A stretch of 64,000 nt of DNA from Roseovarius nanhaiticus (GTDB taxonomy: Bacteria > Pseudomonadota > Alphaproteobacteria > Rhodobacterales > Rhodobacteraceae). The position numbers and the translations under genes are program-made. The notes beneath the pieces were generated by a model. That model searched no databases, had not been told where the DNA came from, and was given only the letters and a program-made list of their open reading frames with translations. Shown piece after piece: positions 52,965-61,145 of this stretch (its first letter is position 1; each line of letters opens with the position of its first letter). The stretch spans positions 992,001-1,056,000 of the forward strand of contig NZ_FTNV01000001.1 of the NCBI RefSeq assembly GCF_900156535.1, in the 5' to 3' direction.

Positions 52965-53099
52965 GGAGAGCTGCCTGCCCGTTTTGCCGCAAACCGGATT
53001 GTTCCGACCGAGTGCCGCACGATCTGTGCCGTTAGGGGGGGATTCACCTCGGCCGTCTAGGATGCACCCCAGTGCGACCATGCGAGGAAGAGTTTGAGT

Positions 53100-54251
53100 A
53101 TGCCGATTTTCCTTTTCATAGGAAACTTTGCCCAGATCGACACGAACGAGACCGATTGGGATGCCGAGTCGCCAAATGCGCTCTTGGGCACGTATGGAAA
53201 GGATGTTTTGCAAAATGTCACCGTGTCGGCCAACGATCTGGATGGTAGCGGCGGCATCAACGACGATGATCGCGGCGCGCGGGTCGAGCCGGTGACATAT
53301 GATCGGGGGGGCGGACAGATCAGCACCGTGACCGACCATTCCGGATTGTACTCGGCCAAGGTGACATTGGGCGACGGCTCGACCAGGATTACCGAGGTTC
53401 TGGTCATTCAGATGACCAACGGCGACACGTTCGTGACAGATCTCATGAACAGCGGCGACCTCGACGGCCTGAATATTCAAAGCATCGCGTTGGAGTCAGC
53501 AGGAAGCAGCAATTGGGGCGGGTGGTTTGTCAATCAAAGTGTGGATGGCACTGCCGTGGTCTGCTTTGCAAAGGGGACGGCCATCGACACGCCGGACGGA
53601 CCGCGCCGGATCGAGACGCTGGCGCAGGGCGATCCCGTCTGCACCGAGGCGGGCGGCACGCTGCCCGTCCTGTGGATCAGCCACAGGATGGCGCCCTGCG
53701 GCGCACGCACGGCCCCGGTCGAAATTTCCGCCGGAGCCCTTGGAGGCGGCCTGCCGCGCCGAACTCTGCGAGTGTCGCCGCAGCACCGCATTCTCATCGG
53801 CTCCAAAATCACCCGAAGGATGTGCGGCGCCGCGCGTGTATTCGTGCCCGCCGTACATTTGGTGGGCTATCCGGGGATCAAGCGATGCCTGCGGGACAAG
53901 GTGATAGATTACTACCACATCCTGCTTGACGGCCATCATGTGGTCCTCGCGGAAGGCGCGCCTGCCGAAAGCTTGTTTCCCGGCGTGCAGGCGCTGAGGG
54001 CATTTTCGACCTTCAGGCAGCTGGAGCTCGCGCGTCTGAACCTTGCCGTCTCGCAGCCTATGGAGGCATGGCAGATCGCATATCCTGTTCTACCGTCCGG
54101 CATGCGCCGGACCTATTTGCAGCGCCACCGCAAGAATGCCAAACCGCTGATTGATGCGCGTTCTGCGCAGCGCGCTGATGTAGATGGTCAGGCCCAGGTC
54201 ATGCGCGCGTCTCAGGCTGCAAATGGGGCCGCAATTTCTGCCAAAGCCTGA
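53100..54251 (+). CDS. Hint-domain protein (second paralogue)
   Basis: A 383-aa protein with no signal peptide. The ATG at 53100 follows GAGGAAGAG and is preferred over a TTG 6 nt upstream. The N-terminal 150 residues are beta-rich with no repeats I recognise; the Hint_2 domain starts at Cys155 (VVCFAKGTAIDTPDGPRRIE). VSPQHRILIGSKITRRM and YYHILLDGHHVVLAEG match the same positions in the protein at 24940-26250, as does the C-terminal RHRKNAKPL block (RHQKNGKAL there). The Cys/His residues needed for Hint self-cleavage seem present. Target unknown. Confidence 0.83.
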   Translation: MPIFLFIGNFAQIDTNETDWDAESPNALLGTYGKDVLQNVTVSANDLDGSGGINDDDRGARVEPVTYDRGGGQISTVTDHSGLYSAKVTLGDGSTRITEVLVIQMTNGDTFVTDLMNSGDLDGLNIQSIALESAGSSNWGGWFVNQSVDGTAVVCFAKGTAIDTPDGPRRIETLAQGDPVCTEAGGTLPVLWISHRMAPCGARTAPVEISAGALGGGLPRRTLRVSPQHRILIGSKITRRMCGAARVFVPAVHLVGYPGIKRCLRDKVIDYYHILLDGHHVVLAEGAPAESLFPGVQALRAFSTFRQLELARLNLAVSQPMEAWQIAYPVLPSGMRRTYLQRHRKNAKPLIDARSAQRADVDGQAQVMRASQAANGAAISAKA

Positions 54252-54390
54252 GCACTTCGCGCCCGAAGCTGTAATCGCGCCTCCGGACGGCGCGATAGGG
54301 CAGTGCGAGCCCCCCGCGCGCGCCTGAAATCGCCCGTTCAGATTGGCTATCAAACCAGATACGCTGGGCCAAACAGCCGGAGCCGATGCC

Positions 54391-56124
54391 ATGATCCCCA
54401 CCAGCCAGACTGCGACAACCCGCCTGCTCTATACCGTGATCGGTGGCGGCGCAGGCCTTTGCACCTATGTGCTGGCCATGATCGTCCCCGAGGCTGTTGC
54501 CCATGCGCGGGCCGTCCTTTTCCTGCTATCCTTCGGATTGGGCTTCCTGGCGATCCTGTTGGCGCTGATGGGGCCGGTGCGCGTCACGCTCGCCGCTGCC
54601 GCCGCGCTGGGCATTGCGCTGCCGGCTGCGCTTTTGCTGCTCTGGGCCAGTTATCGTCACGAGACCCCCAGCGCCTTTCTGGACGGGGGCTATGGCTTGG
54701 CCGCGTTCCTTTATCTGCTCTTCATTTCGACCCCTTTCGCGGTCGCGCGGCTGCAGCATCATGGCGGATGGCGGCATTACGGACTGCTCTTCGATGCGGC
54801 TTGGGATCTGGTGGTGCGCATCGCCTCGGCTGGGCTGTTCGTGGGCGTGGTCTGGGCGGTCCTCTTGCTGTCGGATCAGCTTCTGGGCCTTGTCGGGATC
54901 AGCGCCGTGCAGGATCTCATTGACCTCGAACCTGTGCCGTTTCTGATTACCGGCATGGCACTTGGCCTCAGCCTCGCCATCGTGCACGAGTTGCGCGATT
55001 ACGTCTCGCCGTTCCTCATCATCCAGCTTCTGCGCGTGTTTTTGCCCGCGCTGCTCGTGGTGCTGGCGGTCTTTATCCTGGCGCTACCGTTTCGCGGTCT
55101 GGGCAATCTTTTTGGCCAATACTCGGCGGCGGCGATCCTATTGGGGGTGACAGGCGGGGGGATCACCCTGATTACAACGGCTATTCACCGCGACGATTCG
55201 CTGTCGGTCGAGGGGTGGGGAATGCGCAGCGCCGCGCAGGCGCTTAGTGTGATGCTGGTCGTGCCGGCGTTGCTGGCGCTATGGGCGATCTGGCTGCGGG
55301 TCGATCAATACGGGCTTACGCCGAACCGCATCGCCGCTCTCGTCGCTGCCGGAATAGTGGCGATTTATGCACTGTTCTACGCAGGCGCGGTGCTGCGGCG
55401 CCGCGCGTGGCGGGCGGATCAGCGCGATATCAACCGGGGCATGGCGGTCCTGACGCTCGCCTTCGCAGCCGCGTGGCTGACACCGATCCTGAATGCCGAG
55501 CGGATGGCCGCCCGGAGCCAGCTGGCGCGCGCTGAGGCGGGCACACCGCCCAAGGATCTGCCCCTGTGGGAGCTGGCCAATGACTGGGGCAAGGCTGGCA
55601 AGCTGGCGCTGAGCCGGATCGAGGACATGGCGGCGGATGACCCCGATCTGCAATCGCGCATCGCCGCCGCCCGGCGCAGCGACAGCCGCTGGTCCTATGA
55701 GGCGCAAGGCGGGCTCACGCGGATCGACGGTCTCGTGCCGCTCCGCCCCGAAGGGCGCAGCCTGCCGCCGGGCGCGCTTGATACGCTGCATGAGGGTGAC
55801 CGGCGCCTCATTGCCGACGGTTGCGCGCGCCGTGCACCGGGCGGGCATCCTGGCTGTGTCCTGGTCATCGCCCCGTTCGAGCCCGGCGCCGGAGCCGAGC
55901 AAGCCATTGGATTCTTCATGACATCGCCGACCACCGTGGTCTTGAGGTCCTTCACTCTTGGTGAAGATACCATCGAGACAGCGGGCTATCCCAGCGATCT
56001 GGCGGGGGGCGGCTATGTCGCGTCGGGGCCCGAGGTGATCACCGAGATCCTCGAGGGCCGTTTCGACATCGTACCTGCGGCGCGCCAGGTGCTGGAGGTG
56101 GATGGCATGCGACTCTTTCCCTGA
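54391..56124 (+). CDS. DUF4153 membrane protein
   Basis: The frame opens at 54343, but ATG 54391 has GGAG 8 nt before it, giving 577 aa. Residues about 10-400 contain ten or more membrane helices; the C-terminal 180 residues are soluble. The layout and blocks such as LRDYVSPFLIIQLLRVFLP and RADQRDINRGMAVL match DUF4153, a widespread family of unknown role. No operon partner is evident; 93 bp separate it from the H-NOX-like gene. Confidence 0.82.
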   Translation: MIPTSQTATTRLLYTVIGGGAGLCTYVLAMIVPEAVAHARAVLFLLSFGLGFLAILLALMGPVRVTLAAAAALGIALPAALLLLWASYRHETPSAFLDGGYGLAAFLYLLFISTPFAVARLQHHGGWRHYGLLFDAAWDLVVRIASAGLFVGVVWAVLLLSDQLLGLVGISAVQDLIDLEPVPFLITGMALGLSLAIVHELRDYVSPFLIIQLLRVFLPALLVVLAVFILALPFRGLGNLFGQYSAAAILLGVTGGGITLITTAIHRDDSLSVEGWGMRSAAQALSVMLVVPALLALWAIWLRVDQYGLTPNRIAALVAAGIVAIYALFYAGAVLRRRAWRADQRDINRGMAVLTLAFAAAWLTPILNAERMAARSQLARAEAGTPPKDLPLWELANDWGKAGKLALSRIEDMAADDPDLQSRIAAARRSDSRWSYEAQGGLTRIDGLVPLRPEGRSLPPGALDTLHEGDRRLIADGCARRAPGGHPGCVLVIAPFEPGAGAEQAIGFFMTSPTTVVLRSFTLGEDTIETAGYPSDLAGGGYVASGPEVITEILEGRFDIVPAARQVLEVDGMRLFP

Positions 56125-56217
56125 CCGTGGCGGATCGTAGCAATGCATCCTGATGCGCATTGGCGAATTGTTAACACAGCGGCGGCATAGTCATTTCCAA
56201 CTGCAGCGGAGATGAAG

Positions 56218-56805
56218 ATGCACGGGCTGATCAATCGGGCCATCGAGCGATTTGTACGCGACACCTACGGACGTGAGGTCTGGGGCGCGGTGACGCGCGA
56301 CGCCGATCTGGACTTCACGCGGTTCGAGGCGATGCTCGACTACGACGCAGCGATCACTGACCGGGTGCTGGCCGCGCTCGCACGCAGGTTGGATCGGCCT
56401 TTGCCGGATGTTCTGGAGGATGTGGGCACCTATCTGGTGTCGCACCCCAAGCTGGAATCCCTGCGCCGCCTTCTGCGCTTTGGTGGGCCGACCTTCACGG
56501 AATTCCTGCACTCGCTCGATGATCTGCCCGCGCGCGCGGCGCTGGCTGTCTCGGATCTCAAATTGCCGGAACTCGAGCTGCGCGAGCACGCAGAGAATTT
56601 TTATGCTATCGACTGTCATAGCGGCGCACCCGGATTCGGCTACGTGATCGTCGGTCTATTGCGCGCGCTGGCCGATGATTACGGCGCGTTGGTCCTGCTC
56701 GAGCATAAGGGCATGCGCAATGGATGCGAAATTGTCGAAGTGCGTCTGATGGCGGCAGAGCATGCCAGGGGCCGCAAGTTCGATCTGGGCGCGAGGACGG
56801 CATGA
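56218..56805 (+). CDS. H-NOX-like protein lacking the haem-ligand histidine
   Basis: GGAG (56208-56211) lies 6 nt before ATG 56218, which gives a 195-aa H-NOX (HNOB) domain protein starting MHGLINRAIERFVRDTYG. Fold landmarks follow in order: FEAMLDYD, RRLLRFGGPTFTEFLHSLDD, and a C-terminal YVIVGLLRAL. Canonical H-NOX has His at about 102-105 in the LDxLH context; here the same place reads SLDDLPARA with Pro104. The YxSxR haem-propionate motif aligns to C133-H-S135-G-A137. Haem and NO binding by the standard mechanism are therefore unlikely. It overlaps the HNOBA-GGDEF gene by 4 nt. Confidence 0.82.
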   Translation: MHGLINRAIERFVRDTYGREVWGAVTRDADLDFTRFEAMLDYDAAITDRVLAALARRLDRPLPDVLEDVGTYLVSHPKLESLRRLLRFGGPTFTEFLHSLDDLPARAALAVSDLKLPELELREHAENFYAIDCHSGAPGFGYVIVGLLRALADDYGALVLLEHKGMRNGCEIVEVRLMAAEHARGRKFDLGARTA

Positions 56806-57908
56806 AGATCAACGCAGACGATGGTGAGGCGCGCGCGCCCGCGCAACCCAGCGATACCAAGGCACCGGAGCTGAGCCGCGGTGATGCCACGGCTCTTGAA
56901 GGGGCAGGGCCCGATACCAGCGCCCATGCCGCGATGATGGACGTTATCTGCCCGATGCACGCTGTTCTGGACGGCGCCGGACGCGTGGTCCATGCCGGCC
57001 CGACACTCTTCAAGCTGTTCGCGTCGCAGCCCCTGATCGGGGTGCGTTTTGCCGAGCTTTTCGAGATAAAGCGCCCGCGTGGCGACGGCTCCATGCGCGC
57101 GCTTATGCAGGCGGCAGGAAGCAAGATGCATCTGCGCATGCGTGGCGGCCCGCGCACCGATCTGAAGGGCGTTCTGGTGCCGCTGGCGGACGGCACCGGG
57201 CCGCGCGACGGCGCGCTGGTGAATCTCTCCTTCGGGATCTCGGTCGTGTCCGCCGTGCGCGACTATGGCCTGACGGGCAGTGATTTTGCGGCGACGGACC
57301 TGGCCGTCGAGATGCTGTATCTGGTAGAGGCCAAGAATGCCGCGATGGAGGCGTCGCGCACATTGAACCTGCGTTTGCAGGGCGCGATGATCGCCGCCGA
57401 GGAGCAGGCTTATACCGATACGCTGACCGGCCTGCGCAACCGCCGCGCGCTGGATTACGTTCTGGACCGCATGAGCGAGGTGGAACAGGATTTCGCGCTG
57501 ATCCATGTGGATCTTGATTTCTTCAAGGCTGTCAACGACACGGGCGGGCACGCGGCGGGGGACCACGTCTTGCGCGAGGTTGCGCGCATCATGGTCGAGG
57601 AAACCCGCAGCGACGATACCGTCGCGCGCATTGGTGGCGACGAATTCGTCCTGGTACTCAAGAGGCTGACGGATCCAGCAAGGGTGCGTGACATCGCGGC
57701 CCGCGTGATCGAGCGCCTGCAGCAGCCCATTGAGTACGGTGGCGAGGTCTATCAGATCTCTGCCAGTGCCGGTTCGGTTCTGTCCTGTCACTACCCCCGG
57801 CCCAGTATTGCGCTGATGATGGAGCAGGCCGATGCTGCGCTTTATGCGGCCAAGAACCGCGGCCGCGGCTGCCACGTTGCCTTCGCCACCGACATGGAGC
57901 CCTCCTGA
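56802..57908 (+). CDS. HNOBA-GGDEF diguanylate cyclase, H-NOX partner
   Basis: ATG 56802 overlaps the H-NOX-like stop (ATGA), giving 368 aa. Residues about 45-170 match the H-NOX-associated (HNOBA) sensor domain (HAVLDGAGRVVHAGPTLFKL, then FAELFEIKRPRG). A coiled coil (about 170-200) leads to the GGDEF domain: DTLTGLRNRRALDYV, VDLDFFKAVNDTGGH and ARIGGDEFVLVLKR, with an RxxD inhibitory site (RSDD) five residues before. It should make c-di-GMP from GTP. In related bacteria H-NOX controls such an enzyme in response to NO; here the H-NOX partner looks haem-free. Cytoplasmic. Confidence 0.9.
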   Translation: MKINADDGEARAPAQPSDTKAPELSRGDATALEGAGPDTSAHAAMMDVICPMHAVLDGAGRVVHAGPTLFKLFASQPLIGVRFAELFEIKRPRGDGSMRALMQAAGSKMHLRMRGGPRTDLKGVLVPLADGTGPRDGALVNLSFGISVVSAVRDYGLTGSDFAATDLAVEMLYLVEAKNAAMEASRTLNLRLQGAMIAAEEQAYTDTLTGLRNRRALDYVLDRMSEVEQDFALIHVDLDFFKAVNDTGGHAAGDHVLREVARIMVEETRSDDTVARIGGDEFVLVLKRLTDPARVRDIAARVIERLQQPIEYGGEVYQISASAGSVLSCHYPRPSIALMMEQADAALYAAKNRGRGCHVAFATDMEPS

Positions 57909-58041
57909 CAGGCCAAGGCGGGCAAGGCCCAATCGGCAGACCCGTCTGGCGACAGCCCCGGATATTGCCAGGCCCAAAGCTGGAGGCACCGCAGCACCGC
58001 GGCGCGCTCTCACCAAATAGATCTGCTCTGACAGTCCGCGC

Positions 58042-58446
58042 TCAGACCTTCTGCTCGGATGTCCCTGCGGTCTCGGAGAGTTCGCGGTCGGCCTCGGGCA
58101 CATCCAGCGTCGACCAGATCTCATCCTTGGTCGGGGGCGGAGGCATGTCGCAATCCCGACGATGGATATTCACCTTCGCCATGAAATTCGCCGAGATCGG
58201 TGCGGTAACGAACAGAAATGCCATGATCAACGCCTCATGCAGCACGCCCTCGCCGATGGTATAGGAGTGGATCATCGCCGCGAGGAGCAGCGCGCCGATG
58301 CCCACGGTGCCCACCTTGGTCGGCGCGTGCAGGCGCGTCATCGAATCGTTGAATTTCAAGAGGCCGATCGACCCGATCAGGGAAAAGGCCGCGCCGACAA
58401 TCAGGCAGGCCGCGACAGCATATGTGGCGATGATATCCCAGTTCAT
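58042..58446 (-). CDS. mrpG: Na+/H+ antiporter subunit G (MrpG/PhaG)
   Basis: The frame opens at 58695, but ATG 58446 overlaps the mrpF stop by 4 nt, giving 134 aa. Three membrane helices are visible, with IGLLKFNDSMTRLHAPTKVGT the family block. A 35-residue hydrophilic C-terminal tail is longer than in many MrpG proteins. Last gene of the operon. Confidence 0.93.
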   Translation of the reverse strand: MNWDIIATYAVAACLIVGAAFSLIGSIGLLKFNDSMTRLHAPTKVGTVGIGALLLAAMIHSYTIGEGVLHEALIMAFLFVTAPISANFMAKVNIHRRDCDMPPPPTKDEIWSTLDVPEADRELSETAGTSEQKV

Positions 58447-58727
58447 TCGATGATGTCCCCCCTCAGGACAAAGCGCGCGTAAGCAACTGTGCTGACGAAG
58501 CCGAGCATGGCGATGATCAGGGTCACTTCGAAATAAATCGCCGTTCCCTGTGCGATGCCCAGAAGCACGACGAGGCCGATGGCGTTGACCACCATCGTAT
58601 CGAGCGCAAGGATCCGGTCGCCGGTGCCCGGCCCGATCATCAGCCGGATCATCGCCATGATCTGCGCCGCTGCGATCGCGCCGAAGGCAATCCACAGCGC
58701 GAGGTTCATGATGTCCGTTGGGCTCAT
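58443..58727 (-). CDS. mrpF: Na+/H+ antiporter subunit F (MrpF/PhaF)
   Basis: A 94-aa protein with three membrane helices and the MrpF block IGPGTGDRILALDTMVVNAIG. 4-nt overlaps on both sides couple it to mrpE and mrpG. Confidence 0.94.
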   Translation of the reverse strand: MSPTDIMNLALWIAFGAIAAAQIMAMIRLMIGPGTGDRILALDTMVVNAIGLVVLLGIAQGTAIYFEVTLIIAMLGFVSTVAYARFVLRGDIIE

Positions 58728-59224
58728 GTGAAAATCTCCTTCAGGCGGCGCTCGTAGCGGTGCTTGATATCGTCGCGCACCGCGTCCGGATCATCGGTGT
58801 GCAGTGCATGAACCAGAAGGCTGTGCCCTTCGTTCGAGAGATCCGCCGAGACGGTGCCCGGTGTCAGCGTCACAGTGCCGGCGAGAATGGTGATGGCCTC
58901 AGGCTGGCGCAAATCCAGCGGCACCACGACCCAGGCAGGACGCAACTTGGAATTGGGTTTGGTCAGGACGATCCAGGCGACCTGAATATTGGCTACCATG
59001 ATGTCCCACAGCACGATGACGATATAGATCAGCATGCGCAGTGGGCGAAATCCGCGCGGTGTTTCGGGCCACCAGGCCGCCGTGATCCACGGGATCAGAA
59101 CGCCCAGGATCAGGCCGAAAACGGCCATGCCCGGCGACGTGGTGCCCTGCAGCAAAAGCCACACGACCGTCAGCAGGACGGTCAGCAGCGGGTGGGGCAG
59201 GAGCCAGTAGAATGCACGCTTCAT
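58724..59224 (-). CDS. mrpE: Na+/H+ antiporter subunit E (MrpE/PhaE)
   Basis: A 166-aa protein with two N-terminal membrane helices and a conserved soluble part (SKLRPAWVVVPLDLRQPEAI, TLAGTVTLTPGTVSADL-like sequence, LLVHALHTDDPDAVRDDIK). It starts 1 nt after the mrpD stop. Confidence 0.94.
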   Translation of the reverse strand: MKRAFYWLLPHPLLTVLLTVVWLLLQGTTSPGMAVFGLILGVLIPWITAAWWPETPRGFRPLRMLIYIVIVLWDIMVANIQVAWIVLTKPNSKLRPAWVVVPLDLRQPEAITILAGTVTLTPGTVSADLSNEGHSLLVHALHTDDPDAVRDDIKHRYERRLKEIFT

Positions 59225-59225
59225 A

Positions 59226-60767
59226 TCAGTACTCCTTGCTCCCCTCGCTCAGTTTGCCGGGGGTTTCCATCACCGTACCAATATAGGCGCTTCGCTCAAA
59301 AAGCTGTGCGGCGATGGCGCGGGTGTAGTTATGAGCGGGCCCGGCGAAGACGGTCAGCGCGATCAGCAGCGACAGAAGCACCCCGACCGCCGAATAGGAC
59401 AATGCGCTGGGCGCGGGGGGCTGTTCTGTATCTTCGGGCAGGGGCGTCGCCTTGCCTTTCCAGAATACAACGCTGCCGGCCCGCGAAAACCCGACAAGGC
59501 CGATCAGGCTGGTCCCGAGCACCACGGCCCAGATCCAGACGACCAGAGGCGAGGCGGTGGAGGCGCTCAGCACCATCAGCTTGCCGACGAAGCCCGAGAG
59601 CGGCGGCAGGCCGACCATGGCGATGGCCGCGGTGAAGAACATGGCCGAGATGAGCGGCGCACCCGGCACCGGCGGGGCCGCGTTCAGCGCCAGATCGGCG
59701 CGCCCGCCGCGCACCATGTCGGCGATGAGGAATAGCGCGGCGGCGGCCAGTGTCGAGTGCACGATGTAGTAAAGTGCGGCGGCGATCCCCTCGGGCGTGA
59801 AGAGCGCGATGGAAACCATCACCATCCCCATCGAGCCGATCACGGCATAGGCCACCAGCCGGTCCAGATGGCGCGCGGCGAGGATGCCGATCATCCCGAT
59901 CGCAACCGACAGAAGCGCCGCGGGCATAAGCCACAGCCCCTGCAGGCCCGCCGTCACCTCGAGGTCGGGCGGGAAGATCAGCGTATAAACCCGGATGATC
60001 GCATAGGCGCCCACCTTGGTCATGATGGCAAAGAGCGCGGCCACCGGCCCGGGCGCCTCGGAATAGCTGGAAGGCAGCCAGAAATGCAGCGGAACGACCG
60101 CTGCCTTGACCGCGAACACGAGGATCAGCAGGACTGCGGCAACGCGGATGCCCACATTGTCACCCGCATCGACCAGCTGCACGCGCCCGGCGAGATCGGC
60201 CATATTGAGCGTGCCGGTCTCGGCGTAGATGGCGCCGAGGGCAAAGAGGAAGAGAGTCGAGCCCAGCAGGTTGTAGAGCACGTATTGCACGCCTGCGCGC
60301 AGGCGAACGGCCCCGCCCGAATGTATCATCAGGCCGTAAGAGGCGATCAGCAGCACTTCGAAGAAAACGAAGAGGTTGAAGAGGTCACCCGTCAGGAAAG
60401 CGCCGATGATGCCCATCATCTGGAATTGGAAGAGCGCGTGGAAATGGCGCCCCCGCTCGTCCCACTTCGAGCCGATAGCATAGAGCAGGACGGCCAGACC
60501 CAAAAGCGTGGTCAGCAGCACCATGAAGGTCGAAAGTCGGTCCGCCACCAGCACGATGCCAAAGGGCGCGGCCCAATCGCCAAGCTGGTAAAGCGTGACA
60601 GTGCCGTCCGATGCGGTCCAGGCTTGCCCGGCGGCCAGCGCGATCAGTGCAATGGCGCCAGCGATCGAAAGGGTGCGCTGGATGGTGATGTGATAACGCG
60701 CGGCCAGCACGATGAACGGCGCCAGAAGGGCGGGTAGAATGATGGGAAGGACGATCCAATGGGTCAT
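59226..60767 (-). CDS. mrpD: Na+/H+ antiporter subunit D (MrpD/PhaD)
   Basis: A 513-aa protein with about 14 helices, related to NuoN/NuoM proton-pumping subunits. Proton-path residues are in FFEVLLIASYGLM (Glu) and FAVKAAVVPLHFWLPSSYSEAP (Lys); a second Lys is in MTKVGAYAIIRVYTL. It overlaps mrpC by 4 nt. With MrpA it forms the ion-translocating part of the complex. Confidence 0.97.
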   Translation of the reverse strand: MTHWIVLPIILPALLAPFIVLAARYHITIQRTLSIAGAIALIALAAGQAWTASDGTVTLYQLGDWAAPFGIVLVADRLSTFMVLLTTLLGLAVLLYAIGSKWDERGRHFHALFQFQMMGIIGAFLTGDLFNLFVFFEVLLIASYGLMIHSGGAVRLRAGVQYVLYNLLGSTLFLFALGAIYAETGTLNMADLAGRVQLVDAGDNVGIRVAAVLLILVFAVKAAVVPLHFWLPSSYSEAPGPVAALFAIMTKVGAYAIIRVYTLIFPPDLEVTAGLQGLWLMPAALLSVAIGMIGILAARHLDRLVAYAVIGSMGMVMVSIALFTPEGIAAALYYIVHSTLAAAALFLIADMVRGGRADLALNAAPPVPGAPLISAMFFTAAIAMVGLPPLSGFVGKLMVLSASTASPLVVWIWAVVLGTSLIGLVGFSRAGSVVFWKGKATPLPEDTEQPPAPSALSYSAVGVLLSLLIALTVFAGPAHNYTRAIAAQLFERSAYIGTVMETPGKLSEGSKEY

Positions 60768-61144
60768 GCCGCGCCCTCCTTGCCGTCCTGCGCCACACTG
60801 TCACCATCGGACGCGTCGCCCGGGTCGGGATCGTTAACCCGGTCGTCGTCGGACCCGAGATATGACCCAAGCGCCATGACCACCACAACGGCCGTCATCC
60901 CGAAAGAGATCACGATGGCTGTCAGCACCAGGGCCTGCGGCAACGGATCGGTATAACGCGTCGCATCATCCGTCAGGATGGGCGGCGCGCCAATGGTCAG
61001 GCGCCCCGAGGCAAAAAGGAACACATTGACCGCGTAGGTCAGTAGCGACACGCCCATGATCACCGGAAAGGTGCGCAGGCGCATGACCAAGTAGAGACCG
61101 GCGGCGGTCAGAACGCCGATGGCGGAGGCGACGAGGAATTCCAT
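60764..61144 (-). CDS. mrpC: Na+/H+ antiporter subunit C (MrpC/PhaC)
   Basis: A 126-aa NuoK-like protein with three helices and the block LLTYAVNVFLFASGRL with TDPLPQALVLTAIVISFG. It ends in an acidic, Asp-rich tail. It starts 1 nt after the mrpA stop. Confidence 0.95.
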   Translation of the reverse strand: MEFLVASAIGVLTAAGLYLVMRLRTFPVIMGVSLLTYAVNVFLFASGRLTIGAPPILTDDATRYTDPLPQALVLTAIVISFGMTAVVVVMALGSYLGSDDDRVNDPDPGDASDGDSVAQDGKEGAA

Positions 61145-61145
61145 C

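Noticed and set aside
52690..52992. 100-codon minus-strand frame over the riboswitch
   Set aside because: It coincides with the TPP aptamer and leader, with a protein unlike any family; the structured RNA explains the conservation.
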